In this document: positions 15,610-25,511 of the stretch, piece after piece
Layout: every line of letters starts with the position of its first letter
How positions within the stretch are numbered: the first letter of the stretch is position 1
Assembly (NCBI GenBank): GCA_964418575.1
Contig: CAYQMI010000010.1
Coordinates: 1 to 49,103, forward strand
Reading direction: 5' to 3'
Source: Glaciecola sp964418575
Lineage (GTDB): Bacteria > Pseudomonadota > Gammaproteobacteria > Enterobacterales > Alteromonadaceae
DNA length: 49,103 bases
Notes under the pieces: generated by a model
Seen by the model: the letters and a program-made list of their open reading frames with translations, nothing else
Told to the model about the DNA's origin: nothing
Database searches by the model: none
Program-made: the position numbers and the translations under genes

Positions 15610-17310
15610 CTAGAGGCTTACGCGCTTGAATGCCCTATACTCTGCTTTCCAGAAGTTTCTGTCTATTTTTTCTTTTAGCACTTCGTCGCTAAGCGTGAGC
15701 GCTAAGTCCTGCTCCATTGCTACTTTAGCTACCGCAAAAGCAATGGATTTACTCAGTTGCGTTATCTGCGTTAGCGGTGGCAGTAAATCTGATGATTCTC
15801 CTTTTGCTAAAGGAGATGCTTCAGCAAGCGCATTACTCGCAGCCATTAACATTTCGTCAGAAATTAAGCGCGCCTTCGATGCAATCACACCTAAACCAAT
15901 GCCCGGGAAAATATAGCTGTTGTTACATTGCGCAATTGGATAGCTGCGCCCTTGATACTGCACAGGAGCAAACGGAGAGCCAGTAGCAATGACCACGTTT
16001 CCGTTTGTCCATTCAATGACTTGCTCTGGCCTTGCTTCAACTTGTCGAGAGGGATTGCTTAATGGGAATATTATGGGGGTTTCACAATGTTGCTGCATTG
16101 CCCTAATTACTTGTTCAGTAAATAAGCCTGGCTGCCCTGACACACCAATCAGTAAATCCGGTTTTGCACAATTTACCACGTCTAGCAAAGAAGCATATTC
16201 ACCGCTGTATTGCCACTGCGCCAAATTACTCAGCGGCTGTTGCAATAGCTGCTGAAAGTCGCGCAGCCCCTCCATACCCTCAGTGAGCAAACCAAAACGG
16301 TCTACCATGAACACCTTTGCACGAGCTTGGGATTCGCTCAAACCTTCAAACTGCATCTGTTGCACAAGCATTTCAGCAATACCACAACCTGCCGAACCTG
16401 CACCCACGAATACCACTTTCTTATCAGAAAGCCTAGCGCCCCGAGCTTTACAAGCGGCTAAAATCGTACCTAGCGCAACTGCAGCTGTTCCTTGAATATC
16501 ATCATTGAAACAACACACTTTGTCGCGATAGCGCTTCAACAAAGGCATGGCATTGGGTTGTGCAAAATCCTCAAACTGAATCATTGCTTCAGGCCAACGC
16601 CGCTGTACTTCATTAATAAATATATCAAGAAACTCGTCGTACTGTTCTTGAGATATACGAGGATGACGTGCGCCCATGTACATAGGGTCGTCGAGCAGTT
16701 TTGGATTATTCGTTCCTACATCTAACATAACCGGCAGAGTATACGCCGGACTAATGCCGCCGCATGCGGTGTACAAAGAAAGTTTACCAATGGGAATGCC
16801 CATGCCGCCAATGCCTTGATCACCTAAGCCTAGAATGCGCTCACCGTCGGTCACTACTATAACTTTGACCTTACGCTTGGTCGCATTGCGTAAGATATCT
16901 TGCAGCATATGACGCTCTTCGTAGCTTATAAACAAACCACGAGAGGAGCGGTAAATCTCTGAAAACTGTTCACAAGCCTCACCCACCGTTGGCGTGTAAA
17001 TGATGGGCATCATCTCTTCAATATGTTGCTGTACCAAACGATAAAAAAGGGTTTCGTTGTTATCTTGAATAGCGCGCAAATAGATATGTTTGTTGAGTGG
17101 TTCTGAAAAACTGCTGTATTGCATGTAGGCTCTTTCTACCTGCTCCTCAATTGACTCATATCGCGGGGGCAGTAAACCTAACAAATTAAAGGACTTGCGC
17201 TCTCGTTCGGTAAATGCACTGCCCTTATTCAACAGTGGCGTTTCAAGTAGTGCAGGCCCAGCATAGGGAATATATAAAAAATCGTTATTATCTGGTGTCG
17301 ACATTGTCAA
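15610..17310 (-). CDS. maeA: NAD-dependent malic enzyme
   Basis: Malic enzyme oxidatively decarboxylates malate to pyruvate with NAD as the expected cofactor. The 566-residue length matches E. coli MaeA/SfcA (565). Characteristic segments are MPIIYTPTVGEACEQF, VTDGERILGLGDQGIGGMGI, FEDFAQPNA, CCFNDDIQGTAAV and the nucleotide-binding VVFVGAGSAGCGIA, which end with the family's C-terminal lobe. There is no phosphotransacetylase extension, which separates it from MaeB. It ends 10 bases before the diguanylate cyclase and starts 35 bases after the mrcA stop, all on the minus strand. Confidence 0.95.
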   Translation of the reverse strand: MTMSTPDNNDFLYIPYAGPALLETPLLNKGSAFTERERKSFNLLGLLPPRYESIEEQVERAYMQYSSFSEPLNKHIYLRAIQDNNETLFYRLVQQHIEEMMPIIYTPTVGEACEQFSEIYRSSRGLFISYEERHMLQDILRNATKRKVKVIVVTDGERILGLGDQGIGGMGIPIGKLSLYTACGGISPAYTLPVMLDVGTNNPKLLDDPMYMGARHPRISQEQYDEFLDIFINEVQRRWPEAMIQFEDFAQPNAMPLLKRYRDKVCCFNDDIQGTAAVALGTILAACKARGARLSDKKVVFVGAGSAGCGIAEMLVQQMQFEGLSESQARAKVFMVDRFGLLTEGMEGLRDFQQLLQQPLSNLAQWQYSGEYASLLDVVNCAKPDLLIGVSGQPGLFTEQVIRAMQQHCETPIIFPLSNPSRQVEARPEQVIEWTNGNVVIATGSPFAPVQYQGRSYPIAQCNNSYIFPGIGLGVIASKARLISDEMLMAASNALAEASPLAKGESSDLLPPLTQITQLSKSIAFAVAKVAMEQDLALTLSDEVLKEKIDRNFWKAEYRAFKRVSL

Positions 17311-17345
17311 AAGTCACCTAATTTTTGTTGTGTGTATTTGCTTAA

Positions 17346-20078
17346 CTAAAAAATATCGTCAAGCGCAGTATCTTCCTCTTCCGGCGCGTCATTTTCAACC
17401 GGCAATGATAAATCTGTGTCTTGAGCAAAACTGGTAGGCTCAGTGCCAGATGCAAAATATTCAAACATTGAAGAGGCGTCGGTCCTTTCGGTTAGTTTGC
17501 CAGTTGCGCGGTCAATTCGCACTCGGACAATACCCTCCGGAATCATTTTGGTTTGCTCTGGTGTATCTTGAAGTACTTCTTTCATAAACCGAATCCAAGT
17601 TGGCTGAGCAGCTTTCGCTCCGTCTTCTGCGCCAATGAGCGTGTTGCCAATCCAATTAAATCTATCTGGATTTTTATTGATTAAGTTTTGATTGCGAGTA
17701 GCACGACCAAGCTCTCTGGCCGGGTCATCGAAACCTGTCCAAGCTGCAGCCACCAATCCTGGCGCAAAACCACTAAACCACGTGTCGCGCGCATCGTTTG
17801 TGGTGCCAGTTTTTCCGCCAATATCCTCTCGTTGTAATAAATTACGTGCACGCCACCCCGTTCCCATCCAATAGGTCTTAGTATTCCAACTGCCGTTTGC
17901 GCGTACTGCGGTTCTTAACATTTCTGAGACAAGGAATGCCGTTTGTTCACTGATTACTCGCGGGGCAGATTTTGGACTTACATTGCTATCTAAAGAGCTC
18001 TGCGTTATGTCTGACTGCGATGAAATTGCACTAAATTCTTGGGCTAGCTGCGCTTCTAGATCATCTAAAGCAGCAGGCTCAATATTTTGTTCTTCGTTAG
18101 GGTTTTGCTGCGTTTTATTGGACATTGAACCTTGATTTTCGCAAGGGTCACAAGCAAGTAATGGGTCCGCCTCCCATTGCACGGTGCCATCAGAACTTTC
18201 TATTCGTTGAATAAAATACGGGCGAACAGCAAAACCACCGTTAGCAATGATTGCCATGGCGCTTGCCACCTCAAGTGGAGTATGAGAGCCGGAGCCTAAA
18301 GAAAGTGTTTCATCACGGGGGACTTCATCACGTAAAAAACCAAATTTAGTGACGTACTCACGCGTTTTATCCAGCCCCACACCGCGTAAAAGTCTTACCG
18401 AAACGACGTTTTTCGATTTACCCAAGGCTTTACGCATGCGAATGGGGCCATCGTAAACGGCCGGAGAATTTTGTGGACGCCAAGCAACACCAGAGGCTGC
18501 GTCCCACTGGTTAATCGGCGCATCATTAATAATTGAGGCTAAGTTGTAACCGTTATCAAGAGCTGCAGCATAGATGTAAGGTTTGATATTAGAGCCCACC
18601 TGGCGCTTGGCCTGAGTCGCTCGGTTAAACTGAGTGTGATAAAAGTCATACCCACCTACAACGGCCTCAACTGCTCCATCGAATGGGTTTAATGCGACAA
18701 ATGCGCCAGATGCGTCAGGTAACTGCGATAACTGCCACTGTTGGTCGGTGTCGCGTTTACGCACATATATCACCATGCCTTCATGCAGTATATCTGAGGC
18801 TTGTTCAGGTTCATTTCCTTGCGCGCTATCTGAGATATACGCTCTTGCCCAGTCCAAACCATCCCAGTCTATTTCTAAGCTACTTCCATCTTGCAACAGT
18901 ACGGTGATGCTGCGCTCTGCAACGCTTGTTACTGCAGCGGGGATGAGCGCACCAATGGCTTTGTACTCAGAAAGTGCAAGTAAAAGCTCGTCCTGTGTGA
19001 AAGGAGTAAAGCGGCCTACCTGTGCTTGAATAATATTCGTTTCATCAGGACTTAATGGCGCTTCAAAGCCAAATTCTTCGAGGGTTTCTTGCGACAGTGG
19101 TTTGTACAAAACGTCTAATGGCCCACGATAACCATGGCGCTCATCGTAATCATGTAAATTTTGAATAACGGCTTTTTGAGCAGCCTCTTGATAACTTGAA
19201 TGCGCCGCAGCATACACGTTAAAACCACTTGTTTCGGCAATCTCTTTTCCATAAATTGAGATCACTTCGTTGTATATCAAGTCAGCCAAATAGGGGGCAT
19301 CTAATTCAATTTCAGCACCGTGTCGTTTTGCGGTAACCGGCGCTTGCGCTGCCTCATTAAACTGTTGCTCGGTGATATAACCCTCGTCTAGCATACGCAG
19401 CAACACAATTCGGCGTCTTTCTTTAGAGCGTTCGGGTTGACTAATTGGATTGAGCGCCGATGGCGCTTGCGGCAAACCAGCTAAGGTAGCAATTTGTGCC
19501 AAACTCAATTCATTGAGTGTTTTTCCATAGTAAACTTGAGCGGCTGCTCCAACCCCAAAAGAGCGATGACCGAGCTCTACTTTATTCAAATAAAGTTCGA
19601 GTATTTCATCCTTACTTAATTCTTGCTCCATGTGGTATGCAATAAAGACTTCCTTTATCTTTCGAGAGAATTCTTTTCGGCGATTTAGAAAAAAACCTCT
19701 TGCTAATTGCATAGTTAGCGTACTTGCACCTTGTTTTTTCTCTCCAGTCACGGCAAGATTAACAGCTGCACGCATAACGCCAATTGGGTCAACGCCCATA
19801 TGGTCGTAAAAGCGGCTATCTTCGGTAGCAATAATTGCATGAATTAGGGACTCTGGAACATCGCTCAATGCCACTGGAATTCTGCGTTTCACTCCATACT
19901 GGGAAATAAGTTTTCCGTCTTGAGTGAATATTCGCATGGGCGTTTGCAGTTCCACATCTCGCAAAACGTCAACGCTGGGAAGATCGTTTTTGAGATAAAA
20001 ATACATCCCTAACACGGATGTAATGCCCAAAATAATTGCCAGCAAAATTAGGATGAGAAAGACTTTTATATACTTCAC
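17346..20078 (-). CDS. mrcA: Penicillin-binding protein 1A (class A, bifunctional)
   Basis: PBP1A polymerises glycan strands and cross-links peptides in the periplasm. The protein has an N-terminal membrane anchor (about residues 7-29), a GT51 glycosyltransferase domain with catalytic Glu86 in IATEDSRFYDHMG, and an OB-like linker. The transpeptidase domain carries SNIK with Ser496, a SKN motif and GGKTGTTND. Length 910 is somewhat above E. coli PBP1A (850), with a Gln- and Ser-rich insert before the KTG region and an acidic tail. It is divergent from pilM, the conserved arrangement in gammaproteobacteria. Confidence 0.95.
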   Translation of the reverse strand: MKYIKVFLILILLAIILGITSVLGMYFYLKNDLPSVDVLRDVELQTPMRIFTQDGKLISQYGVKRRIPVALSDVPESLIHAIIATEDSRFYDHMGVDPIGVMRAAVNLAVTGEKKQGASTLTMQLARGFFLNRRKEFSRKIKEVFIAYHMEQELSKDEILELYLNKVELGHRSFGVGAAAQVYYGKTLNELSLAQIATLAGLPQAPSALNPISQPERSKERRRIVLLRMLDEGYITEQQFNEAAQAPVTAKRHGAEIELDAPYLADLIYNEVISIYGKEIAETSGFNVYAAAHSSYQEAAQKAVIQNLHDYDERHGYRGPLDVLYKPLSQETLEEFGFEAPLSPDETNIIQAQVGRFTPFTQDELLLALSEYKAIGALIPAAVTSVAERSITVLLQDGSSLEIDWDGLDWARAYISDSAQGNEPEQASDILHEGMVIYVRKRDTDQQWQLSQLPDASGAFVALNPFDGAVEAVVGGYDFYHTQFNRATQAKRQVGSNIKPYIYAAALDNGYNLASIINDAPINQWDAASGVAWRPQNSPAVYDGPIRMRKALGKSKNVVSVRLLRGVGLDKTREYVTKFGFLRDEVPRDETLSLGSGSHTPLEVASAMAIIANGGFAVRPYFIQRIESSDGTVQWEADPLLACDPCENQGSMSNKTQQNPNEEQNIEPAALDDLEAQLAQEFSAISSQSDITQSSLDSNVSPKSAPRVISEQTAFLVSEMLRTAVRANGSWNTKTYWMGTGWRARNLLQREDIGGKTGTTNDARDTWFSGFAPGLVAAAWTGFDDPARELGRATRNQNLINKNPDRFNWIGNTLIGAEDGAKAAQPTWIRFMKEVLQDTPEQTKMIPEGIVRVRIDRATGKLTERTDASSMFEYFASGTEPTSFAQDTDLSLPVENDAPEEEDTALDDIF

Positions 20079-20216
20079 AATAGCTTAGCTACTCGGTTAT
20101 TTTGAAATTAGCTCTCAAATTTTATACGTATGTGCCGTTAACGACTACATACATTTTTACAAAATTCAGTATGATGCGAGCGTATGATACTGCAACTAAC
20201 TACAGGCCGCCATTGA

Positions 20217-21281
20217 ATGAAATCGCTTTTTCAAAAAAAAGCTAAGACAATAATCGGTTTAGACATAGGTACAAAATTCGTTAAGGCCTGCAGTCTAGAT
20301 GTGTCTGGCGCACAGTGTAAAGTCCTCGCGTTCGCATGCGAACCGGTGATTGGCACTGCATTCGCTGAGCGTGAAATCAAAGATTTTGACGCAATCAGTA
20401 AAGCATTAAAAAAAGTACAAGTAGGCGTAAAGTCCAAAAATAAAGAATGTGCCATTGCTGTTGCCGGCTCATCGGTTATAAGCAAAATGGTTTTCATGGA
20501 ACCTGATCAAAGTGACTTTGAGCTTGAAACGCAAATCGAATTAGAAGCCGACAGTCTTATTCCCTATCCTTTGGACGAGGTATATTTAGATTTTCAAGAA
20601 ATTGCAGCATCTAAAACTCACATTGGGAAAGTTGAAGTGCTTCTCAGTGCCGCTCATCGCGATCTTATCGATAGTCGCATCACTTTGGTACGAGAAGCTG
20701 CGTTTGAGCCCGTCATCGTCGACATTGAATCAAATGTGTTAGCAGACAGCTTTTTGAAGTTTGGTCCTAAGCAAAAAGGCGACCTCGGTGTGTGTATTAA
20801 TGTGGGCGCATCGTTAATGCAGTTATGTGTGCTTGAAAACAATCGAGTGATTTATAGTAAAGAGCATAGCTTTGGCGTGAACAGTTTTGTTCAAGATTTA
20901 GCCATGCTTTACAATATCGACCCACAAGAAGTAGAATCACAGCTGGCAAGTAATACAGCACCCGACAGTTGGTTCAGTGACAATCTACCCACCTTTTTAT
21001 CAAGCTTACAGCAACAAATTCAGCGAGCATTGCAAATGTTTGTTGCGACCACTCACAAGCCAATGCCTAACTCTTTTTCTTTAAGCGGCGGCGGTGCCAT
21101 TTTACCCAACATTTGCGAAGAATTGAGCAATGATATGGCGATGGACGTGGTGATGTTCGACCCATTCAAGGGCATGACCTTCGACGATAAATTAAATAAA
21201 GAAAAACTGATAGCAATGGCGCCACAGCTAACCATAGCTGCAGGACTAGCCACTAGGAGTCTCAGCGCATGGCAAAAATAA
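20217..21281 (+). CDS. pilM: Type IV pilus assembly protein PilM
   Basis: PilM is the cytoplasmic actin-like protein of the inner-membrane alignment complex and binds the N-terminal tail of PilN. The sequence shows the actin/FtsA-like nucleotide site IIGLDIGTKFVKA (about residues 12-24), LGVCINVGAS in the middle and FSLSGGGAILP near the end. Length 354 is typical. It is the first gene of pilMNOPQ and divergent from mrcA across 138 bases, which must contain both promoters. Its last 13 bases overlap pilN. Confidence 0.95.
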   Translation: MKSLFQKKAKTIIGLDIGTKFVKACSLDVSGAQCKVLAFACEPVIGTAFAEREIKDFDAISKALKKVQVGVKSKNKECAIAVAGSSVISKMVFMEPDQSDFELETQIELEADSLIPYPLDEVYLDFQEIAASKTHIGKVEVLLSAAHRDLIDSRITLVREAAFEPVIVDIESNVLADSFLKFGPKQKGDLGVCINVGASLMQLCVLENNRVIYSKEHSFGVNSFVQDLAMLYNIDPQEVESQLASNTAPDSWFSDNLPTFLSSLQQQIQRALQMFVATTHKPMPNSFSLSGGGAILPNICEELSNDMAMDVVMFDPFKGMTFDDKLNKEKLIAMAPQLTIAAGLATRSLSAWQK

Positions 21282-21856
21282 ACCTGCTGCCGTGGCGTGA
21301 ATCGCTTAGGCAGTCACAAAAGAAACAATATTTAAGCTCTTTGGGCTTGTTGGCCCTTGTGGTGTTTGCTTTGTTTTGGCTTGCTGGTGAAGTAATTGAC
21401 CAACAGATCAGAAACCAGACCGCTCGCAATGACTATTTAAAACAAGAAATACAAATATTAGATTCGCAAATTGATGAAATAAAACGCATTAAAGAAGCGA
21501 AAGAAGAAATAGTTGTGCGTATGGCGCTAATTGAGCAGTTGCAAGTTAGCCGAAATGTCACGCCAATATTGTTTGAGGAACTCACTAAACTCGTTCCTGC
21601 GGGTGTTTCCTTTAACAGCCTGACCCGCACCGAGAACAAACTTAAGTTGATCGGAACAAGCGAATCGAACAACCGACTCTCCGCGTTTATGCGAGGATTA
21701 GAAGAGTCGGAAGTATTTCTAAACCCAGTACTATCGTCAATTGTTGCCGACGCTTCGACGTCAAATGCAATCAGCGATTTTGAGCTTACCATGTCATTAA
21801 GCAGAAAATATGCACCAGAAGAAGCTGATGCTGATGCCCAATCGGGAGGTCGATAA
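21269..21856 (+). CDS. pilN: Type IV pilus assembly protein PilN
   Basis: PilN is a bitopic inner-membrane protein that links PilM to PilO. It starts with the conserved AKINLLPWRE (residues 2-11), the PilM-binding motif, followed by one transmembrane segment (about 22-41), a coiled coil and a ferredoxin-like periplasmic domain. It is 195 residues long. The start overlaps pilM by 13 bases and pilO begins 2 bases after its stop, so translation is probably coupled. Confidence 0.95.
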   Translation: MAKINLLPWRESLRQSQKKQYLSSLGLLALVVFALFWLAGEVIDQQIRNQTARNDYLKQEIQILDSQIDEIKRIKEAKEEIVVRMALIEQLQVSRNVTPILFEELTKLVPAGVSFNSLTRTENKLKLIGTSESNNRLSAFMRGLEESEVFLNPVLSSIVADASTSNAISDFELTMSLSRKYAPEEADADAQSGGR

Positions 21857-21858
21857 CG

Positions 21859-22458
21859 ATGGCCTTTGATTTTAATAAACTAAAAGAAGTCAACGATTTA
21901 GATTTTGAACAGGTCGCAATTTGGCCGAAAGAAGTCAAAATACTCGTTGCAATCGTGTGCAGTATTATTGTGGGCGCTGCATGTTACTACTTCATTGTTA
22001 GTAGCAAGCTGCCTCAGTTAGAGGCGGTACAGGGACAAGAAGAACAGTTGCGCGGCGAATTTGAGGCGAAGTATCGCATTGCAGTTAATCTGCAGGCATA
22101 CAAAGAGCAACTTGCGCGCATTGAGGGTGATTTTTCGTCTATGTTGAAGTCATTACCAACTTCGAATGAAACTCCTGGATTATTGGACGATGTTACATTT
22201 GTTGGCACAGACGCCGGCTTATCGTTCAAACTTTTGAACTGGCAACAAGAAATTCCTAAAGAGTTTTACACCGAGCTACCGATACAAATTGAAGTAGTCG
22301 GTGGATATCATGAGTTTGGACAGTTCACATCCAACGTGGCTAATCTACCGCGTATTGTAACCCTTCACGATTTTGATATTACGCGAACAAACGGCGAGTT
22401 ATCACTGCGCATGCAGGCAAAAACTTACCGCTCTGAGCAAACGGAGGGGATGCAATGA
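21859..22458 (+). CDS. pilO: Type IV pilus assembly protein PilO
   Basis: PilO pairs with PilN in the periplasm to connect the inner-membrane platform to PilP and the secretin. The 199-residue sequence has a short cytoplasmic start, one transmembrane segment (about residues 29-48), a coiled coil (about 52-95) and a ferredoxin-like domain with the conserved ELPIQIEVVGGYHEFGQF. The stop overlaps the pilP start by 4 bases (ATGA). Confidence 0.95.
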   Translation: MAFDFNKLKEVNDLDFEQVAIWPKEVKILVAIVCSIIVGAACYYFIVSSKLPQLEAVQGQEEQLRGEFEAKYRIAVNLQAYKEQLARIEGDFSSMLKSLPTSNETPGLLDDVTFVGTDAGLSFKLLNWQQEIPKEFYTELPIQIEVVGGYHEFGQFTSNVANLPRIVTLHDFDITRTNGELSLRMQAKTYRSEQTEGMQ

Positions 22459-22988
22459 GACGCGTCTTAATAGGCATTACCAGTGCGATAGTATTGACTG
22501 GTTGTGGCGCAAGCATCGATGATTTGGTGACTTACACTCAACAAGTTAAGTCCAATACTCAGGTGAGTATTGAGCCCTATCCAGAATTTAAAGAATTTGA
22601 AAGCGTTAACTATAAAGCCGATGGTAACCGCAGCCCGTTCATGCGCGCACAAGGTGAACTACCGGTGGCACAAATAGAAACTACGCCAAATTGTGCACAA
22701 CCCGACAGGCAGCGCACAAAAGAAAAACTTGAGCGTTTTGGTTTAGATGCATTGCAAATGGCTGGCGTTATAAGTATAAACGGCAAGCGTTTTGCATTGA
22801 TAAAAGCAAACGACGGTAGTTTACATCGTGTAAGTACAGGTAACTATGCTGGTTTATTTCATGGTATGGTTACACAAATTACTGATAATCAAGTAGAAAT
22901 AAGAGAAATGCTCCCCGACGGAGCAGGTTGTTGGCAGTCGAAAACCGCCACTATAAGCATGTCGTCTGCGACAGGGGAAGATAACTAA
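22455..22988 (+). CDS. pilP: Type IV pilus lipoprotein PilP
   Basis: PilP is a lipoprotein that bridges PilNO to the secretin PilQ. A lipobox VLTGC gives lipidation at Cys17. The disordered middle and the C-terminal beta domain (LDALQMAGVI, YAGLFHGMVTQI) are those of the family. Length is 177. It overlaps pilO by 4 bases and pilQ by 1 base. Confidence 0.94.
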   Translation: MRRVLIGITSAIVLTGCGASIDDLVTYTQQVKSNTQVSIEPYPEFKEFESVNYKADGNRSPFMRAQGELPVAQIETTPNCAQPDRQRTKEKLERFGLDALQMAGVISINGKRFALIKANDGSLHRVSTGNYAGLFHGMVTQITDNQVEIREMLPDGAGCWQSKTATISMSSATGEDN

Positions 22989-24742
22989 TGGCTGAGCAAT
23001 ACATTTTCAATAAAAAATTAAACCGACGTAAACCGATCTGGTTGTGGGTTTGTGCATTAGTTCTGGGCATCCTTACCTTTGGTGTGTTTGCACAAGAAGA
23101 GCAAGTGGCACTCATTGACCCAGTGGGTGACGAACTCGCGGCAAATGCGGTGATACTTAAAGACATAGAGTTTAATCGTGTTGGCAACACAGCCACCGTG
23201 TCTGTTTCTTTTGAGAACGGCGTACCTGAGTTAGCTATGGTAGAAGCGAGGGGCAATATTACTCTTAGCTTTGAAGATAGCGAATTGCACGAAGACCAAT
23301 ATGTTGAAATTGACGTTAGTCAGTTTGGTACTGTGGTATCCACCATTGAAACCTTCCAACGTGATATAACAGCGCGAGTTGAAATACGTTATGACGGTAA
23401 AGTACGCGTCAGTAAAACAGAAACTGAAACTGGCTATGAGTTTTCGATTGTTGAAATTACCCCAGAACAAATAGCGAAAAGTGAAGAGCAAGTTTACACG
23501 GGAACTCCTATATCCCTAGATTTCCAAGACGTGCCAGTGCGCCAGGTACTGCAGATTATTGCGCAGGTCAATGGTTTCAACCTAGTGACCACCGATACCG
23601 TTAGCGGTAACGTCACTATCAGTCTAACGGCGGTTCCTTGGGACCAAGCCTTAGATATGATCTTAAAAATTAGAGGTCTCGATAAACGTTTAGATGGCAA
23701 CATTTTACTCATTGCCCCGAGCGACGAATTAACCGCTCGCGAAACACAAGAACTTCAGTCGAAGCAACAAGTTCAAAGCCTTGCCGAGTTAAAGTCTGCA
23801 AACATCGCAATTAACTATGCAACCGCCGCTGGCCTTGCCGAGATATTAAAATCCCAAGAAGGTGGCATATTGTCAGACCGCGGTACAGTAAGTGTAGACG
23901 AACGTACCAATACATTGCTTATTCGTGATACTCAAGAGTCTATTGATGAAGCACGAAATGTAATAGAAACCTTAGATATACCGGTTAAACAGGTATTGAT
24001 TGAGTCTCGTATGGTTACCGTAAGAGAGAACGCAGATGAGCAGCTAGGCGTGCGCTGGGGATTCACGGGAACCGGCAGCGACAGCAGCGTATCGGGCTCT
24101 CTTGAGGGTGCTAATTCTGCAGGCGGTGGTATTTTACCAGCCATCACCGACCGCCTAAATGTAAATCTACCTGTTGCAAACCCAGCCGGAAGAATTGGAT
24201 TTCAAATTGCGAATTTGGTCGACGGCAACATATTGGACTTAGAACTCAGTGCACTTGAATCAGAAAACAAAGGCGAAATCATTGCTAGCCCACGTATTAC
24301 AGTAGCGAATCAGCAAGAAGCCTATATCGAACAAGGTACTGAAATACCTTTTGTACAAGCAACCTCCTCTGGTGCAACGTCGGTAGAGTTCAAAAAAGCA
24401 GTATTAAGCCTTCGCGTAACGCCGCAGATTACGCCGGATAATCGCATTATCTTGAATCTAGTAGTAACGCAAGATACCCGCGGTGAGACAGTATCAACTT
24501 CTACTGGTCCAGCGGTTGCGATTGATACTCAAGAGATCAGCACACAGGTATTAGTTGAAAATGGCGAAACTATTGTCTTGGGTGGTATTTTCCAACAAAC
24601 GAGTACCAACGATGTGTCGAAGGTACCGCTTTTTGGAGACTTACCGGTAGTAGGAAGTTTGTTTAAAACCACTCAGAAGATTGAAGAAAAGCGCGAATTG
24701 TTAATTTTTGTTACACCTAAAATAATTACTGAAGGCTTTTAA
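22988..24742 (+). CDS. pilQ: Type IV pilus secretin PilQ
   Basis: PilQ forms the outer-membrane channel for the pilus. After a signal segment (about residues 19-36) come one AMIN-like peptidoglycan-binding region (about 50-150), an STN/N0 domain starting at ISLDFQDVPVRQVLQI (about 174), an N1 domain ending near VDERTNTLLIRDT, and the secretin domain (about 335-584) with VEFKKAVLSLRVTPQI and the closing KRELLIFVTPKI. At 584 residues it is near Vibrio PilQ in size and shorter than Pseudomonas PilQ, consistent with one AMIN region. A strong terminator follows. Confidence 0.95.
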   Translation: MAEQYIFNKKLNRRKPIWLWVCALVLGILTFGVFAQEEQVALIDPVGDELAANAVILKDIEFNRVGNTATVSVSFENGVPELAMVEARGNITLSFEDSELHEDQYVEIDVSQFGTVVSTIETFQRDITARVEIRYDGKVRVSKTETETGYEFSIVEITPEQIAKSEEQVYTGTPISLDFQDVPVRQVLQIIAQVNGFNLVTTDTVSGNVTISLTAVPWDQALDMILKIRGLDKRLDGNILLIAPSDELTARETQELQSKQQVQSLAELKSANIAINYATAAGLAEILKSQEGGILSDRGTVSVDERTNTLLIRDTQESIDEARNVIETLDIPVKQVLIESRMVTVRENADEQLGVRWGFTGTGSDSSVSGSLEGANSAGGGILPAITDRLNVNLPVANPAGRIGFQIANLVDGNILDLELSALESENKGEIIASPRITVANQQEAYIEQGTEIPFVQATSSGATSVEFKKAVLSLRVTPQITPDNRIILNLVVTQDTRGETVSTSTGPAVAIDTQEISTQVLVENGETIVLGGIFQQTSTNDVSKVPLFGDLPVVGSLFKTTQKIEEKRELLIFVTPKIITEGF

Positions 24743-24761
24743 TTTCAATAACTTATAACTT

Positions 24762-24799
24762 AAATGCCGATGATTTTCTGATAAATCATCGGCATTTTT
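24762..24799 (+). terminator. Intrinsic terminator of pilMNOPQ
   Basis: The 13-bp stem 24764-24776 (ATGCCGATGATTT) pairs perfectly with 24783-24795 around a 6-base loop and ends in TTTT. It separates the pilus operon from aroKB, so the latter needs its own promoter. Confidence 0.85.
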
Positions 24800-24875
24800 G
24801 CATCTGGGCTTGCAAAGGTAAGCGAATCATTGAGATAATCCGCCCTCTCGATTTTACCCGAGGACAAAATTCGTT

Positions 24876-24936
24876 CATAACAAGGCCACTTGTTATGGTC
24901 ATAGTTGGCCCCCAAACTCATGCGATACAGGCCAAC
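24876..24936 (+). promoter_or_regulatory. Structured leader region upstream of aroK
   Basis: A perfect 9-bp hairpin CATAACAAG (24876-24884) / CTTGTTATG (24889-24897) with a 4-base loop is followed by a 7-bp inverted repeat GTTGGCC (24904-24910) / GGCCAAC (24930-24936). No T-run follows. Either an RNA leader structure for aroK or protein-binding repeats; function unknown. Confidence 0.35.
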
Positions 24937-24971
24937 ATTAACCATTAATTTAAGATGTGAATTAGCAAAAT

Positions 24972-25487
24972 ATGGCTGAAAAACGTAATGTATTCTTAGT
25001 CGGACCGATGGGTGCAGGTAAAAGCACAATTGGCCGTCATCTCGCAGATGAACTTCACCTAGAGTTTTTTGACTCAGACCAAGAAATAGAGCGACGCACT
25101 GGTGCGGACATCGCTTGGATATTTGACCTTGAGGGTGAAGAAGGCTTCAGAAAGCGCGAAGAAACCGTCATCCATGATCTTACCGACAAGCAAGGTATTG
25201 TACTTGCAACCGGCGGCGGTTCTATCGTGTCTAAAATAGTGCGCAACCGTTTATCGGCAAGAGGAATTGTTGTGTATCTGCAAACTACCATCGACAAACA
25301 AGTCGCACGAACTCAACGTGATAAAAGACGCCCTCTGCTGCAAAACGATGATCCTGAAGCGGTATTGCGAAGCTTAGCAGAAGAGCGTAATCCTCTGTAC
25401 GAGGAAGTTGCAGACTACATCGTTGAAACAGACGAGCAAAGTGCACGTGCTGTCGCAAACCAAATTATTAATAAAATAGGGCTATAA
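24972..25487 (+). CDS. aroK: Shikimate kinase AroK
   Basis: AroK phosphorylates shikimate at the 3-hydroxyl in the route to chorismate. The P-loop GPMGAGKSTIG (residues 11-21), the shikimate-binding FDSDQEIE and the glycine-rich ATGGGSI are all visible, and the lid contains RDKRRPLL. Length 171 is standard and matches AroK more than the stand-alone AroL. It is followed after 24 bases by aroB, the classical pair. Confidence 0.96.
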   Translation: MAEKRNVFLVGPMGAGKSTIGRHLADELHLEFFDSDQEIERRTGADIAWIFDLEGEEGFRKREETVIHDLTDKQGIVLATGGGSIVSKIVRNRLSARGIVVYLQTTIDKQVARTQRDKRRPLLQNDDPEAVLRSLAEERNPLYEEVADYIVETDEQSARAVANQIINKIGL

Positions 25488-25511
25488 CAGCTCATATAAA
25501 GGACATTAGCT

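Noticed and set aside
17900..18170. Gln/Ser-rich insert in PBP1A as an unusual feature
   Set aside because: E. coli PBP1A also carries a variable insert at about this place in the transpeptidase domain, so it is not remarkable.
20079..20216. TTTACA (20156-20161) and TATGAT (20183-20188) as the pilM promoter
   Set aside because: The spacer would be 21 bases, too long for a normal sigma-70 promoter.
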